Source: Niallia sp. NCCP-28 (lineage in GTDB: Bacteria; Bacillota; Bacilli; Bacillales; Cytobacillaceae). From it: 64,000 nucleotides of DNA. Location: contig NZ_BQYJ01000002.1 in assembly GCF_023168165.1 (NCBI RefSeq), forward strand, positions 558,001 through 622,000, given 5' to 3'. The translations under genes were made by a program, and so were the position numbers. This document shows positions 42,099 to 50,272 of the stretch, one piece after another. Within the stretch, counting starts at the first letter, position 1. Each line of letters opens with the position of its first letter. The notes beneath the pieces are model-generated. The model did not search any database. It was not told where the DNA came from and was given only the letters and a program-made list of their open reading frames with translations.

Positions 42099-43268
42099 AT
42101 GGTACTTAAAGTTTTACTTGCAGATGATGAGCCGATTATTCTTAAGAATTTAACTCAAATAATAAATTGGCGAGATTTAGGATGTGAAGTTTCTGGTGCA
42201 GCACAAAATGGTCAAGAAGCTTTATTCTTTATGGAGAAGGAATCTATCGATATTTTAGTCACGGATATTTCTATGCCTGGAATGACCGGCATTGAGTTAA
42301 TCAAGAAGATAAATGCTAGCAAAAATAAACCGATTACAATATTAATAAGCGGCTATGATGATTTTGAATATGCTTTAGAAGGCATCCGCAATAATGCTTT
42401 AGATTATATTTTAAAACCAATTGATTATGATGAATTGCAGGCATGTGTGGAAAAGGCAATCAAAAAAATAGCAGAAGAACGAAGAAGTGAATATGAGCAA
42501 GATAAGTTCACCATCTATAAATTAGTGATGGAGGAAAAATTAGAATCAGAGATAAACAATAAATACAATGCCTATCTTGCTATAATTATAAAAACCCAGG
42601 AAGCGATTATTGAATCGAGGATGTTTGAAAGTCAAAGCAATTATTTTCATAAATGCACGAAATTATACCACTACAAGATGGCAGATGATTTAGTTTACTT
42701 GATAGTAGAATGTTGTCAGGATAAAAAAGAACAAGTGCTGGAACAAGCAGCTGCTTTTGCACAAAATTTAGCAGATGGGAGGACAGTAAAATCTACTTTT
42801 GCAATTGGCAGTGTGGTAGATTGTTTATTTGATATAATACACTCCGTCCAATCAGCAAAAGAATTAATTAAATTTGAACATTGTATGGATGATAATGTTC
42901 TTACGGAGGATTGTTTAAAAGAAAATTACAAGGCCAAACATAATTCTTTAGATTCAATGGAAGAAGCATTTTATTATATCAAAAATAATTTTCAAAAAGA
43001 TTTAAGTATGGAAATGATAGCAGAAAAGGTTGATTTGAGCGTCAGCTATTTCAGTCTGCTTTTTAAACAGAAAACTGGAACGACATTTCTTGATTACTTA
43101 ACAAATTTAAGAATGGATTACGCTTGTTTATTATTGGAAAAGTCAGATATGAAAACATATGAAATAGCACAAAAAGTCGGTTATACAGATCAACGATATT
43201 TTAGCCAAGTGTTTAAGAAAAAAGTAAAAAAAACGCCGAGTGAATATAGAAAAACCAAGTCTCGCTAA
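42099..43268 (+). CDS. YesN-type response regulator with AraC DNA-binding domain
   Basis: 389 residues. Receiver domain with Asp9, Asp10 and phosphoacceptor Asp56 (ILVTDISMPGMTGIE), Lys in DYILKPIDYDEL, then a linker of about 150 residues. The C-terminal AraC domain has two helix-turn-helix motifs: LSMEMIAEKVDLSVSYFSLLFKQKTGTTFLDYL and TYEIAQKVGYTDQRYFSQVFKKKVKKTPSEYR. It starts at the base after the kinase stop. The expected target is the binding protein/permease/GH32 operon starting at 43449. A weak terminator-like hairpin with T run overlaps its end. Confidence 0.92.
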   Translation: MVLKVLLADDEPIILKNLTQIINWRDLGCEVSGAAQNGQEALFFMEKESIDILVTDISMPGMTGIELIKKINASKNKPITILISGYDDFEYALEGIRNNALDYILKPIDYDELQACVEKAIKKIAEERRSEYEQDKFTIYKLVMEEKLESEINNKYNAYLAIIIKTQEAIIESRMFESQSNYFHKCTKLYHYKMADDLVYLIVECCQDKKEQVLEQAAAFAQNLADGRTVKSTFAIGSVVDCLFDIIHSVQSAKELIKFEHCMDDNVLTEDCLKENYKAKHNSLDSMEEAFYYIKNNFQKDLSMEMIAEKVDLSVSYFSLLFKQKTGTTFLDYLTNLRMDYACLLLEKSDMKTYEIAQKVGYTDQRYFSQVFKKKVKKTPSEYRKTKSR

Positions 43269-43409
43269 ATGCTGAGGCTTTTTTTGTTATTAATTTGGAA
43301 GTGAAAGGAAATGAACAAAAATCAACAGGGTTTTGATAAGAGAAATTTAAACATTTATTAGAAGATTGCCGCATTTTTTAAGGGAAATAAATGATTTATT
43401 ATATATTTA

Positions 43410-43423
43410 TGAAAGCGCTTTTA
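43410..43423 (+). promoter_or_regulatory. cre-like CcpA site before the CUT1 transporter operon
   Basis: TGAAAGCGCTTTTA matches the cre consensus at 13 of 14 positions, 26 bases before the binding-protein start. It predicts catabolite repression; a LacI-family operator is also possible because of the similar site at 50208. Confidence 0.6.
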
Positions 43424-43448
43424 AAAAAGAAGTTCTAGGGGGAGAAAA

Positions 43449-44720
43449 ATGAAAAAACGATTTATTTTAAGTGCCGCATTTGTTTTATCATTTGGTGTAT
43501 TAAGTGCTTGCAGCAATAATGAAACAACTTCCAAAAGTGATAATGGAGAAGTGAAATTGACCTTGTGGCATCCAGAGGGAAATACATCAGGTGCATATAA
43601 AGAGGTTATTAAAGAATTTAATAAAGAGCATGACGGAGAAATAGAAGCAGAAATTAAATTTATTCCAAGAGGCAATAAATACGCTTATGAAGATAAGATT
43701 TCTGCTGCTGCAACAAGCGATACGCTGCCTGATTTAGTAGCACTAGATGGTCCGAATGTGGCGAACTACGCAGATGCTGGCATTATTCAGCCAATTGATG
43801 GACTGGTTGAGAACCAAGAGGATTTTGTTCAATCTATTATCAAACAAGGAACGTATAAGGACAAATTATATACAGTTGGAGCAACAGAATCTACAGTTGC
43901 CTTGTTTTATAATGTGAAGATGTTAAAAGAAGCAGGAATTACTCCACCAACTAAATTAGAAGATGCTTGGACATGGAATCAATTTTATGATGCTGCCAAA
44001 AAATTAACGGATAAGAAAAAAGGGATTTATGGAGTGAACTGGACATTGGATTACGGGGAATGGATTATTTATTTCACAGGGCCAACTGTCTGGAGTAATG
44101 GAGGAAGTTTTATTGCAGAAGATGGAAAAAAAGCAGAAGGTTATGTAAATGGGCCGAAAACAGTAGAAGCAGTTGAATATCTTCAAAAATTTACGAAAGA
44201 AAAACTAGTGAATTTACAGCCGAAGCCGACAGAATTTGAAGATGGAAAAGCAGCAATGATGTTAATGGGTTCATGGGAATGGGCAAAGTTGAAGGATTAT
44301 CCAGATACTGAATGGGGAATCACTTATTACCCGAAAAGCAATAATGGAGAGCAAGTATCACCATCAGGAGACTGGAACTGGGGAGTTTCTACCGATACAA
44401 AACATAAAGAAGAGTCAGCTATCCTTCTAAATTATATTTTAAACAGTGAAAATATTATCAAGATAGCAAATGCTGATAATAAACCAGCTGCACGTATGTC
44501 TTCTTTTGAAAAAATGACGGAATGGAACGAGGCACCTTTAAATGTTTTAAAAGAACAAGTGTTGAAAACAGCACACCCGAGACCATCGACTACTGCATAC
44601 CCAGTATTATCTACAAAATATGGGCAGGCTGTTCAGAATATATTTTTAGGTGGGGATGCTAAAAAAGAACTAGATAAGGTGGCAAAAGAAGTAGAAATGG
44701 AAATTGAACGCAAAAAATAA
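43449..44720 (+). CDS. CUT1 sugar ABC transporter, substrate-binding lipoprotein
   Basis: 423 residues from ATG behind AGGGGGAG. The lipoprotein signal ends GVLSAC. Family 1 solute-binding protein with LTLWHPEGNTSGAYKEVIKEFNKEH, DTLPDLVALDGPNVANYADAG, VALFYNVKMLKEAGI, DGKAAMMLMGSWEWAKL and ARMSSFEKM. It binds an oligosaccharide outside the membrane and delivers it to the two permeases at 45022 and 45962. The downstream GH32 enzyme suggests a fructo-oligosaccharide. No ATPase gene is in the operon, which is usual in Bacillus, where one MsmX-type ATPase serves many importers. A 300-base gap with a strong hairpin follows. Confidence 0.92.
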   Translation: MKKRFILSAAFVLSFGVLSACSNNETTSKSDNGEVKLTLWHPEGNTSGAYKEVIKEFNKEHDGEIEAEIKFIPRGNKYAYEDKISAAATSDTLPDLVALDGPNVANYADAGIIQPIDGLVENQEDFVQSIIKQGTYKDKLYTVGATESTVALFYNVKMLKEAGITPPTKLEDAWTWNQFYDAAKKLTDKKKGIYGVNWTLDYGEWIIYFTGPTVWSNGGSFIAEDGKKAEGYVNGPKTVEAVEYLQKFTKEKLVNLQPKPTEFEDGKAAMMLMGSWEWAKLKDYPDTEWGITYYPKSNNGEQVSPSGDWNWGVSTDTKHKEESAILLNYILNSENIIKIANADNKPAARMSSFEKMTEWNEAPLNVLKEQVLKTAHPRPSTTAYPVLSTKYGQAVQNIFLGGDAKKELDKVAKEVEMEIERKK

Positions 44721-45021
44721 AGAAAACTAAAAGCGTCAATAGATAATGAGAGTAAGGCTGCTTGCTATCAGGCTTATTAGAAAGGAAGCAATGAAAAAAT
44801 CACTCTGAGGCAATCTTTTAAGGTTGTCTCAGAGTGCAAAAAAGTTAAACATGCAAATTTTCAGGTTGATTGAAAATGTCTGCTTTTTGAGGAGAGGAGC
44901 TACCGTAGTTTGGCAATAAGCAGCCGAACAAGGAGAGCAACAAAAAAAAGCGGGCGTTCGCCAACAGCCTGAGGCAATCTCTTAAGATGCCTTTATAAAT
45001 AAAATCAAGGTGGTGGACCAT
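44721..45021 (+). other. Gap between binding protein and permeases with a strong hairpin
   Basis: At 44801-44836, CACTCTGAGGCAATC pairs with GGTTGTCTCAGAGTG, a 15-base stem without T tract, probably an mRNA stabiliser or attenuator. The motif TGAGGCAATCT recurs at 44970-44980, followed by CTTAAG, near a weaker hairpin. GGCG-TT-CGCC lies near 44953. No gene is seen. Confidence 0.6.
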
Positions 45022-45945
45022 TTGGAAACATCTAAAGCAGAGACAAAGAATGTCTTTTTAAGAAACGCTGACAATAGGATGACATATGCAAGGCAACAAA
45101 AAATGCTTGGTGTGATATTTTCTTTCCCTGCATTAGCACTTATGTTTACTTTTTTGGTTTTGCCTGTGGCTTTAGCATTTATCTATAGCCTAATGAATTA
45201 TAATATGTTAAATCCAGAAGCAAAAACATTTACGGGGCTGGATAATTATATAAGATTATTTCAAGATCAAATATTTTATACTGCCCTAAAAAATACATTA
45301 TATTTTACAGTCCTAGTTGTCCCGCTTCAATGCGGTGTAGCGCTTTGTTTAGCATTGCTTGTGAATAAAAAAGTGAAGGTTGCATCTTTAGGAAGAGTGT
45401 TTTTCTTTAGTCCAGTTGTAACGTCCATGGTAGTTGTTGCAATTCTTTGGACTTTTTTATACAACGTGGATAATGGATTAATCAATAGTGTATTGAATTT
45501 TTTCGGAATCAGCAGTCAGCCATTTTTGCTAAGCCCTAATCAAGCGATGAACTCAATCCTCTTCATGTCCATCTGGCAGGCCGCGGGATTTCAAATGATG
45601 ATATTTTTGGCTGGTTTAAAAGATGTACCAGAAACATTGTATGAGGCTGCTGATATTGATGGAGCAAATGTTTGGCAGAAATTTCTGAATGTAACACTGC
45701 CTTCCATTAAACATGTCACAGGGTTTGTATTAATTATAACGACAATTCAAGCATTTCGATTATTTATCCAACCATATGTAATGACAAACGGGGGACCAAG
45801 CGACTCAACGAAAACACTTGTTTTTATGCTTTACGAAAATGGTTTTCAATTCCGTGATGTCGGCTACTCTTCTGCAATTGCAGTAGTATTTTTCCTTGTC
45901 GTTATTATTGTGTCATTAGTGCTTAAAAAATTATTAAAACAATAA
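45022..45945 (+). CDS. CUT1 sugar ABC transporter permease 1 (MalF type)
   Basis: About 307 residues from TTG 45022, placed eight bases behind AAGGTGG; two GTG codons at 45010 and 45013 overlap that site. Six membrane helices follow a charged start. The binding-protein-dependent transport motif (EAA loop) is visible as EAADIDGANVWQKFLNVTLPS. It forms half of the channel with the next gene product. The gene follows the binding-protein gene after a 300-base gap and is separated from permease 2 by 16 bases. Confidence 0.92.
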   Translation: METSKAETKNVFLRNADNRMTYARQQKMLGVIFSFPALALMFTFLVLPVALAFIYSLMNYNMLNPEAKTFTGLDNYIRLFQDQIFYTALKNTLYFTVLVVPLQCGVALCLALLVNKKVKVASLGRVFFFSPVVTSMVVVAILWTFLYNVDNGLINSVLNFFGISSQPFLLSPNQAMNSILFMSIWQAAGFQMMIFLAGLKDVPETLYEAADIDGANVWQKFLNVTLPSIKHVTGFVLIITTIQAFRLFIQPYVMTNGGPSDSTKTLVFMLYENGFQFRDVGYSSAIAVVFFLVVIIVSLVLKKLLKQ

Positions 45946-45961
45946 AGGAGTTGATGAAGGA

Positions 45962-46807
45962 ATGAAGCAGCGTACGAAAAAAAGATGGGGGAAAATAGCA
46001 GTATCCTTAGGCATTATCGTACTTGGTTTGTTGTTTATTTCTCCACTCTTATGGATGATAATAGCATCGATTAAACCAGAAACGCTCATTTTTAAAGATA
46101 TGGGTTTTCAAGCATTTATACCGAAAGAACTAACATTTGACAATTACGCAAAAATTTTATTTTCAGAGGATATTAACTTTTTTCACTATATGAAAAACAG
46201 TCTATTTACAGTAGGGATGATTGTTTTGCTTGGAACAATTGTTAATTCCCTTTGTGCTTATGCACTTGTAAAATTAAAATTTCCAGGAAGCAGCCTTATT
46301 CTAATTATTATTATCGCATTATATGTTGTGCCATTTGAAAGTGTATTAATTCCACTTTATATTGTAGTAAATAAATTTGGCTGGATAAATGAATTTCCAG
46401 CATTGATTGTGCCTTTTATTGCATCAGCATTTAATATTTTCTTATTTAGGCAATTTTTTATGGAGTTTCCAAAAGAATTAGAGGAGGCAGCACAGCTTGA
46501 TGGTGCCACTCCTTTTCAAACATTCATTCGAATTGTCGTGCCAAATTCAAAGCCAGTATTTGCAACAGCAGCTATTCTGACATTTGTTACCCATTGGAGT
46601 GATTTTATGTGGCCGTTGATTGTGGCAACAGATCAATCGATCCAAACGGTGCAAATCGGCATCCAGTACTTGTTTACAGACAATAATATTCAGTATGGAC
46701 AAATAATGGCAGCACTGACTTTAACGACCATTCCTGTTATTTTAATCTTTTTATTTTTCCAACGCTATTATGTACAAGGAATTACGGCTAGTGGCGTCAA
46801 AGGTTAA
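45962..46807 (+). CDS. CUT1 sugar ABC transporter permease 2 (MalG type)
   Basis: 281 residues from ATG behind AAAGGAGTTGATGAAGG. Six membrane helices and the EAA loop EEAAQLDGATPFQTFIRIVVPNS, ending with the typical short tail VQGITASGVKG. It is the second half of the channel for the oligosaccharide bound by the 43449 lipoprotein. The GH32 gene begins 29 bases downstream, so import and cleavage are in one transcript. Confidence 0.93.
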   Translation: MKQRTKKRWGKIAVSLGIIVLGLLFISPLLWMIIASIKPETLIFKDMGFQAFIPKELTFDNYAKILFSEDINFFHYMKNSLFTVGMIVLLGTIVNSLCAYALVKLKFPGSSLILIIIIALYVVPFESVLIPLYIVVNKFGWINEFPALIVPFIASAFNIFLFRQFFMEFPKELEEAAQLDGATPFQTFIRIVVPNSKPVFATAAILTFVTHWSDFMWPLIVATDQSIQTVQIGIQYLFTDNNIQYGQIMAALTLTTIPVILIFLFFQRYYVQGITASGVKG

Positions 46808-46835
46808 CTAGATGCAGAAAAAAAGGGGTGGCAGT

Positions 46836-48257
46836 ATGTACGAGGAGAAATTTAGACCACAATATCATTTTAGTCCCAAAAAAAATTGGATGAACGATCC
46901 AAACGGACTTCTTTTTTATAAAGGGGAATACCATTTATTCTATCAATATCATCCATATAGCAAAGTGTGGGGGCCGATGCATTGGGGCCATGCCATTAGC
47001 AAGGATTTGATTCATTGGGAGGAGCTTCCTATTGCCATATATCCAGATGAATTAGGACAGATTTTTTCAGGAAGTGCTGTAGTTGATAGGGAAAATACTA
47101 GTGGATTGAAGAATTCAGATGAAGATGTGTTGATTGCGATTTTTACCCATCATGGAGAGGATAATGAAAAACAGAGCATTGCCTATTCTAACGATAAAGG
47201 GAGGACATGGGCGAAATATAAAGGAAATCCAGTGTTGAAAAACCCGGGAATAAAAGATTTTCGCGATCCTAAAGTATTTTGGCATAATCCATCACAAAAG
47301 TGGATCATGACTTTAGCAGCAGGTGACTGCGTTCATTTCTATGGATCGCCAAATTTGCTGGATTGGTCCTTTCTCTCTTCCTTTGGTAAAGAGTATGGGG
47401 CACATGGGGGCGTTTGGGAATGTCCAGATTTAATAGAATTAGAGATAGAGGGAGAAAAGGCGAAAAAATGGGTGCTGATTGTGAGCATTAATCCAGGAGG
47501 ACCGAATGGCGGATCAGCTGTGCAATATTTTACTGGTGATTTTGATGGAATAGCTTTTGCAGCTGATACGGAAAAGGAGAGAATGCAATGGGCTGATCAT
47601 GGTCGTGATTTTTATGCTGCTGTTACATGGAGCAATACACAAGAGCCTATTTGGATTGGATGGATGAGCAATTGGCAATACGCCAAGCAAGTGCCGACAG
47701 ATCCCTTTAGAGGTGCCATGTCTATTCCTCGAAAATTAACATTGCGCAAAGAGGAAGGGGAACTAAAATTAATTCAGCTTCCAATTGATTTTGCTTCGAT
47801 TGTTGCTAGTGAAGCAATAACAATGGAATCATTCACCCTGCAGCCAGATAAGCCGGAAAAAATAGAAATAAATAACCTACAGATGCTTTTTCAAGGAAAA
47901 GTAAAGGGAAATACAGCTTCAGCTTTTACATGGACGATAAGAGGAGAAAATGAATATTTGCAAATTATTTTTGATGGTGTAAATAAAGAGGTAAGAATAG
48001 ATCGAACCCAAAGTGGTTTAACAACATTTTCTGAACAATTTCCAAGTGTTAGTAAAATGCCGCTAAAAGAATTAGAAGAGTTCAGCATTTTTATTGATCA
48101 ATCGTCTGTAGAATTATTTGTAAATCAAGGAAGCGGTGTGATGACGGAATTATTTTTTCCAACAGCAAAGAAGATGGTATTAGAAATAGAGGCGATAGAT
48201 GGCATTGTTGATTTAGGAGATATTTCATTAAAAAATCTTCAGTCCTCTTGGAAATAA
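46836..48257 (+). CDS. GH32 beta-fructosidase, intracellular (levanase/fructan hydrolase type)
   Basis: 473 residues from ATG 46836 behind AGGGGTGGCAGT; an ATG eight codons upstream lacks a site. GH32 catalytic residues: nucleophile Asp21 in WMNDPNG, stabiliser Asp144 in FRDPKVF, acid/base Glu195 in WECPDL. A C-terminal beta-sandwich contains FIDQSSVELFVNQG. No signal peptide, so it acts on imported oligosaccharide. The five-bladed domain has FSGSAVVDRENTSGLK without the longer phosphate-site motifs of sucrose-6-phosphate hydrolases, which favours fructan or levan-oligosaccharide hydrolysis. It lies after the ABC permeases. The second GH32 at 51527 is only distantly similar. Confidence 0.9.
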   Translation: MYEEKFRPQYHFSPKKNWMNDPNGLLFYKGEYHLFYQYHPYSKVWGPMHWGHAISKDLIHWEELPIAIYPDELGQIFSGSAVVDRENTSGLKNSDEDVLIAIFTHHGEDNEKQSIAYSNDKGRTWAKYKGNPVLKNPGIKDFRDPKVFWHNPSQKWIMTLAAGDCVHFYGSPNLLDWSFLSSFGKEYGAHGGVWECPDLIELEIEGEKAKKWVLIVSINPGGPNGGSAVQYFTGDFDGIAFAADTEKERMQWADHGRDFYAAVTWSNTQEPIWIGWMSNWQYAKQVPTDPFRGAMSIPRKLTLRKEEGELKLIQLPIDFASIVASEAITMESFTLQPDKPEKIEINNLQMLFQGKVKGNTASAFTWTIRGENEYLQIIFDGVNKEVRIDRTQSGLTTFSEQFPSVSKMPLKELEEFSIFIDQSSVELFVNQGSGVMTELFFPTAKKMVLEIEAIDGIVDLGDISLKNLQSSWK

Positions 48258-48271
48258 GGAGAGAAGATAGG

Positions 48272-48904
48272 ATGAATATTTGGGATGGGAAATCGGCAGC
48301 GTTTTTAGGCAAAACTGTAAATTGCATTATATTGAATATCATGTGGGTTGTTTTTTCATTGCCTATTATTACGGTAGGACCTGCAACTGCAGCGATGTAT
48401 TCTGTTGTGAGAAAGTGGCATCTATATCAGGAGCAAAGTGTTATTCGCTGTTTTCTTCATGAATTTCGCCAGCTTTTTAAGCAAGGGCTATTAGGAACAT
48501 TATGGATTTTTTTAGGCTGCCTTTTAGTTATCGATATTTCCTTTTTTTTTCATATTGCTAGCAGCTTTCGAGTGGTTCTTCTCTCAATAGCAGCACTTGC
48601 TTTTATATTGTACAGCATGACAAGCGCCTTTTTATTTCCTCTATTAGTCCATTATCAATTGAAAGGGTTGAGCCTTATAAAACAGGCATTTACTTTTTCT
48701 TTTTTAGATGGAAAAACAAATTTTGCAATTCTTTTAATGTGGGTAGGTGCAGCCTCTTTTCTTTTTTATGCGCCATTGACATTATTTATCCTTATCGTAC
48801 CAGTGACAATGATCACCTTTCGCTTTTCCCTGTTTTCCTTTGAAAAAATCAAAAAGATTCAGAGGGTACAATCAAAATATTCTCTGCTGGAAAAAGTTAA
48901 GTAA
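48272..48904 (+). CDS. YesL-like membrane protein (DUF624)
   Basis: 210 residues from ATG 48272 behind AAGGAGAGAAG. Five or six membrane helices. The start (WDGKSAAFLGKTVNCIILNIMWVVFSLPIITVGPATAAMYSVVRKW) is the DUF624 signature, with the conserved PIITVGPATAA turn. In Bacillus, yesL stands beside yesM and yesN and a CUT1 transporter, which is the same company as here. Its role is unknown; it may modulate the transporter or the sensor kinase. It is the last gene of the operon. Confidence 0.85.
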   Translation: MNIWDGKSAAFLGKTVNCIILNIMWVVFSLPIITVGPATAAMYSVVRKWHLYQEQSVIRCFLHEFRQLFKQGLLGTLWIFLGCLLVIDISFFFHIASSFRVVLLSIAALAFILYSMTSAFLFPLLVHYQLKGLSLIKQAFTFSFLDGKTNFAILLMWVGAASFLFYAPLTLFILIVPVTMITFRFSLFSFEKIKKIQRVQSKYSLLEKVK

Positions 48905-48924
48905 AAACTTAATAAATATTGCTA

Positions 48925-48964
48925 AGGCAGCACTTTTTATTGTTCATTTTTAAAGGTGCTGCCT
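48925..48964 (+). terminator. Terminator after the YesL gene
   Basis: AGGCAGCACTTTTTA and TAAAGGTGCTGCCT form the stem, ending the fructan operon. Confidence 0.7.
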
Positions 48965-49104
48965 ATTATTATCTATTAATAATTTTTGCTATTAAAACGA
49001 AAAGCAATCTATTTGCTTATAGGCAATTTCTCTTGCAAACAGTTAAAGGAAGCTTCTTGTTTTCTGCTATAATATTATTAGAATAACAGTGGAAAGGATC
49101 TAAT

Positions 49105-50088
49105 ATGAAGCCAAAAATTGATGATGTAGCAAAACTTGCAGGAGTATCTCCAACAACGGTTTCTCGTGTGCTGAATAACCGTGGATACATAAGTGATCGC
49201 ACAAAAGAAAAAGTGCAGAAGGCAATGAGCGAGCTTAATTATTTTCCTAACGACGTGGCTCGTTCTTTATTTAATAAACGCTCCAATTTATTAGGTGTCA
49301 TTTTGCCGACGACAGCCAATCCTTTTTTTGGCGAGCTTACTTTTCATTTAGAGAATATAAGTGCAGCAAAGGGATATAAGATGCTAGTATGCAATAGTTT
49401 AAATCGAATTGATAAAGAAGAAAAATATCTGGAGATGCTGCTGCGCAATCAGGTGGATGGAATCATTGTTGGAACACATAATCGCGGAATTTTAGATTAC
49501 CATAAACAAAATTTAGCGGTTGTGGCAATAGACAGGTATCTTTCTGAGACGGTTCCTGTTGTAAGCTCTGATAATTATGAAGGAGGAAAGATAGCAACAG
49601 ATTTACTAGTTTCACAAGGATGCAAAAATATTGTTCTTATCGATGGAATTGGCGATTTAGAAACTCCAGCAAGATTAAGACGAAAAGCATATGAAGAAAT
49701 GATGGAGGAGCTTGGAAGAAGGCCAATTGTATATGAAATACCAGAAGTATTTGACAGGGAAAGCCAGCATGCAGTAATCGCGAAATTATTTAAGGAATGT
49801 CCTGATGTGGATGGAGTATTCGCTACAAATGATATTTTTGCCGCTTCTTTTATAATGATGGCCAAAAAGATGGGAAAGGATGTGCCAGGACAAATAAAAG
49901 TGATTGGGTATGATGGGACAGAGTCCGTACAATCATTTTTGCCTGAATTAACAACGGTTCAGCAGCCTATTAGCACAATTGCAGAAACATCCATTGAACT
50001 TCTATTAAAAGAAATAGAAGGAGAGTTCCAAGATATTCCACTTGAAACAAGATTGCCTGTAAAGTTATTAAAAGGAACAACGGCATAA
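49105..50088 (+). CDS. LacI-family repressor of the sucrose operon
   Basis: 327 residues from ATG behind GGAAAGG. DNA-binding helix-turn-helix IDDVAKLAGVSPTTVSRVLNN (about 5-25), hinge helix NDVARSLF, then a periplasmic-binding-type effector domain with GVILPTTANPFFGEL and VDGVFATND. It most probably represses the adjacent sucrose genes through the AACCGGTT-type sites at 50164-50197 and is relieved by sucrose or fructose. The type resembles ScrR/SacR regulators. Its terminator lies at 50127-50154, and the sucrose genes have their own promoter. Confidence 0.88.
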   Translation: MKPKIDDVAKLAGVSPTTVSRVLNNRGYISDRTKEKVQKAMSELNYFPNDVARSLFNKRSNLLGVILPTTANPFFGELTFHLENISAAKGYKMLVCNSLNRIDKEEKYLEMLLRNQVDGIIVGTHNRGILDYHKQNLAVVAIDRYLSETVPVVSSDNYEGGKIATDLLVSQGCKNIVLIDGIGDLETPARLRRKAYEEMMEELGRRPIVYEIPEVFDRESQHAVIAKLFKECPDVDGVFATNDIFAASFIMMAKKMGKDVPGQIKVIGYDGTESVQSFLPELTTVQQPISTIAETSIELLLKEIEGEFQDIPLETRLPVKLLKGTTA

Positions 50089-50126
50089 ATAATATGAAAA
50101 TTTTAATCGGTATAAACTAAAATGAA

Positions 50127-50154
50127 AGCATTGCCAAGCTGCAATGTTTTTTTA
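50127..50154 (+). terminator. Terminator after the LacI-family gene
   Basis: AGCATTGC and GCAATGTT arms with a run of seven T. Confidence 0.75.
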
Positions 50155-50163
50155 TTTTTTATG

Positions 50164-50221
50164 TGAAAGCGGTTGACATATGAAACCGGTTGACATAAAA
50201 TAAAACTTGAAAGTGCTTTCA
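50164..50221 (+). promoter_or_regulatory. Promoter with two 17-bp tandem operators and a cre-like site before the sucrose operon
   Basis: -35 TTGACA (50173-50178) and -10 TAAAAT (50196-50201) have a 17-base spacer. TGAAAGCGGTTGACATA (50164-50180) and TGAAACCGGTTGACATA (50181-50197) repeat with a period of 17 bases; the second contains the palindrome AACCGGTT in the spacer. TGAAAGTGCTTTCA (50208-50221), symmetric and cre-like, covers the expected start point. The layout predicts repression by the adjacent LacI protein and by CcpA. Confidence 0.65.
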
Positions 50222-50272
50222 GATTTTATTCATGTCAATTATTTAGTAACCTTATTTGGAGGAGCAGTTTAT

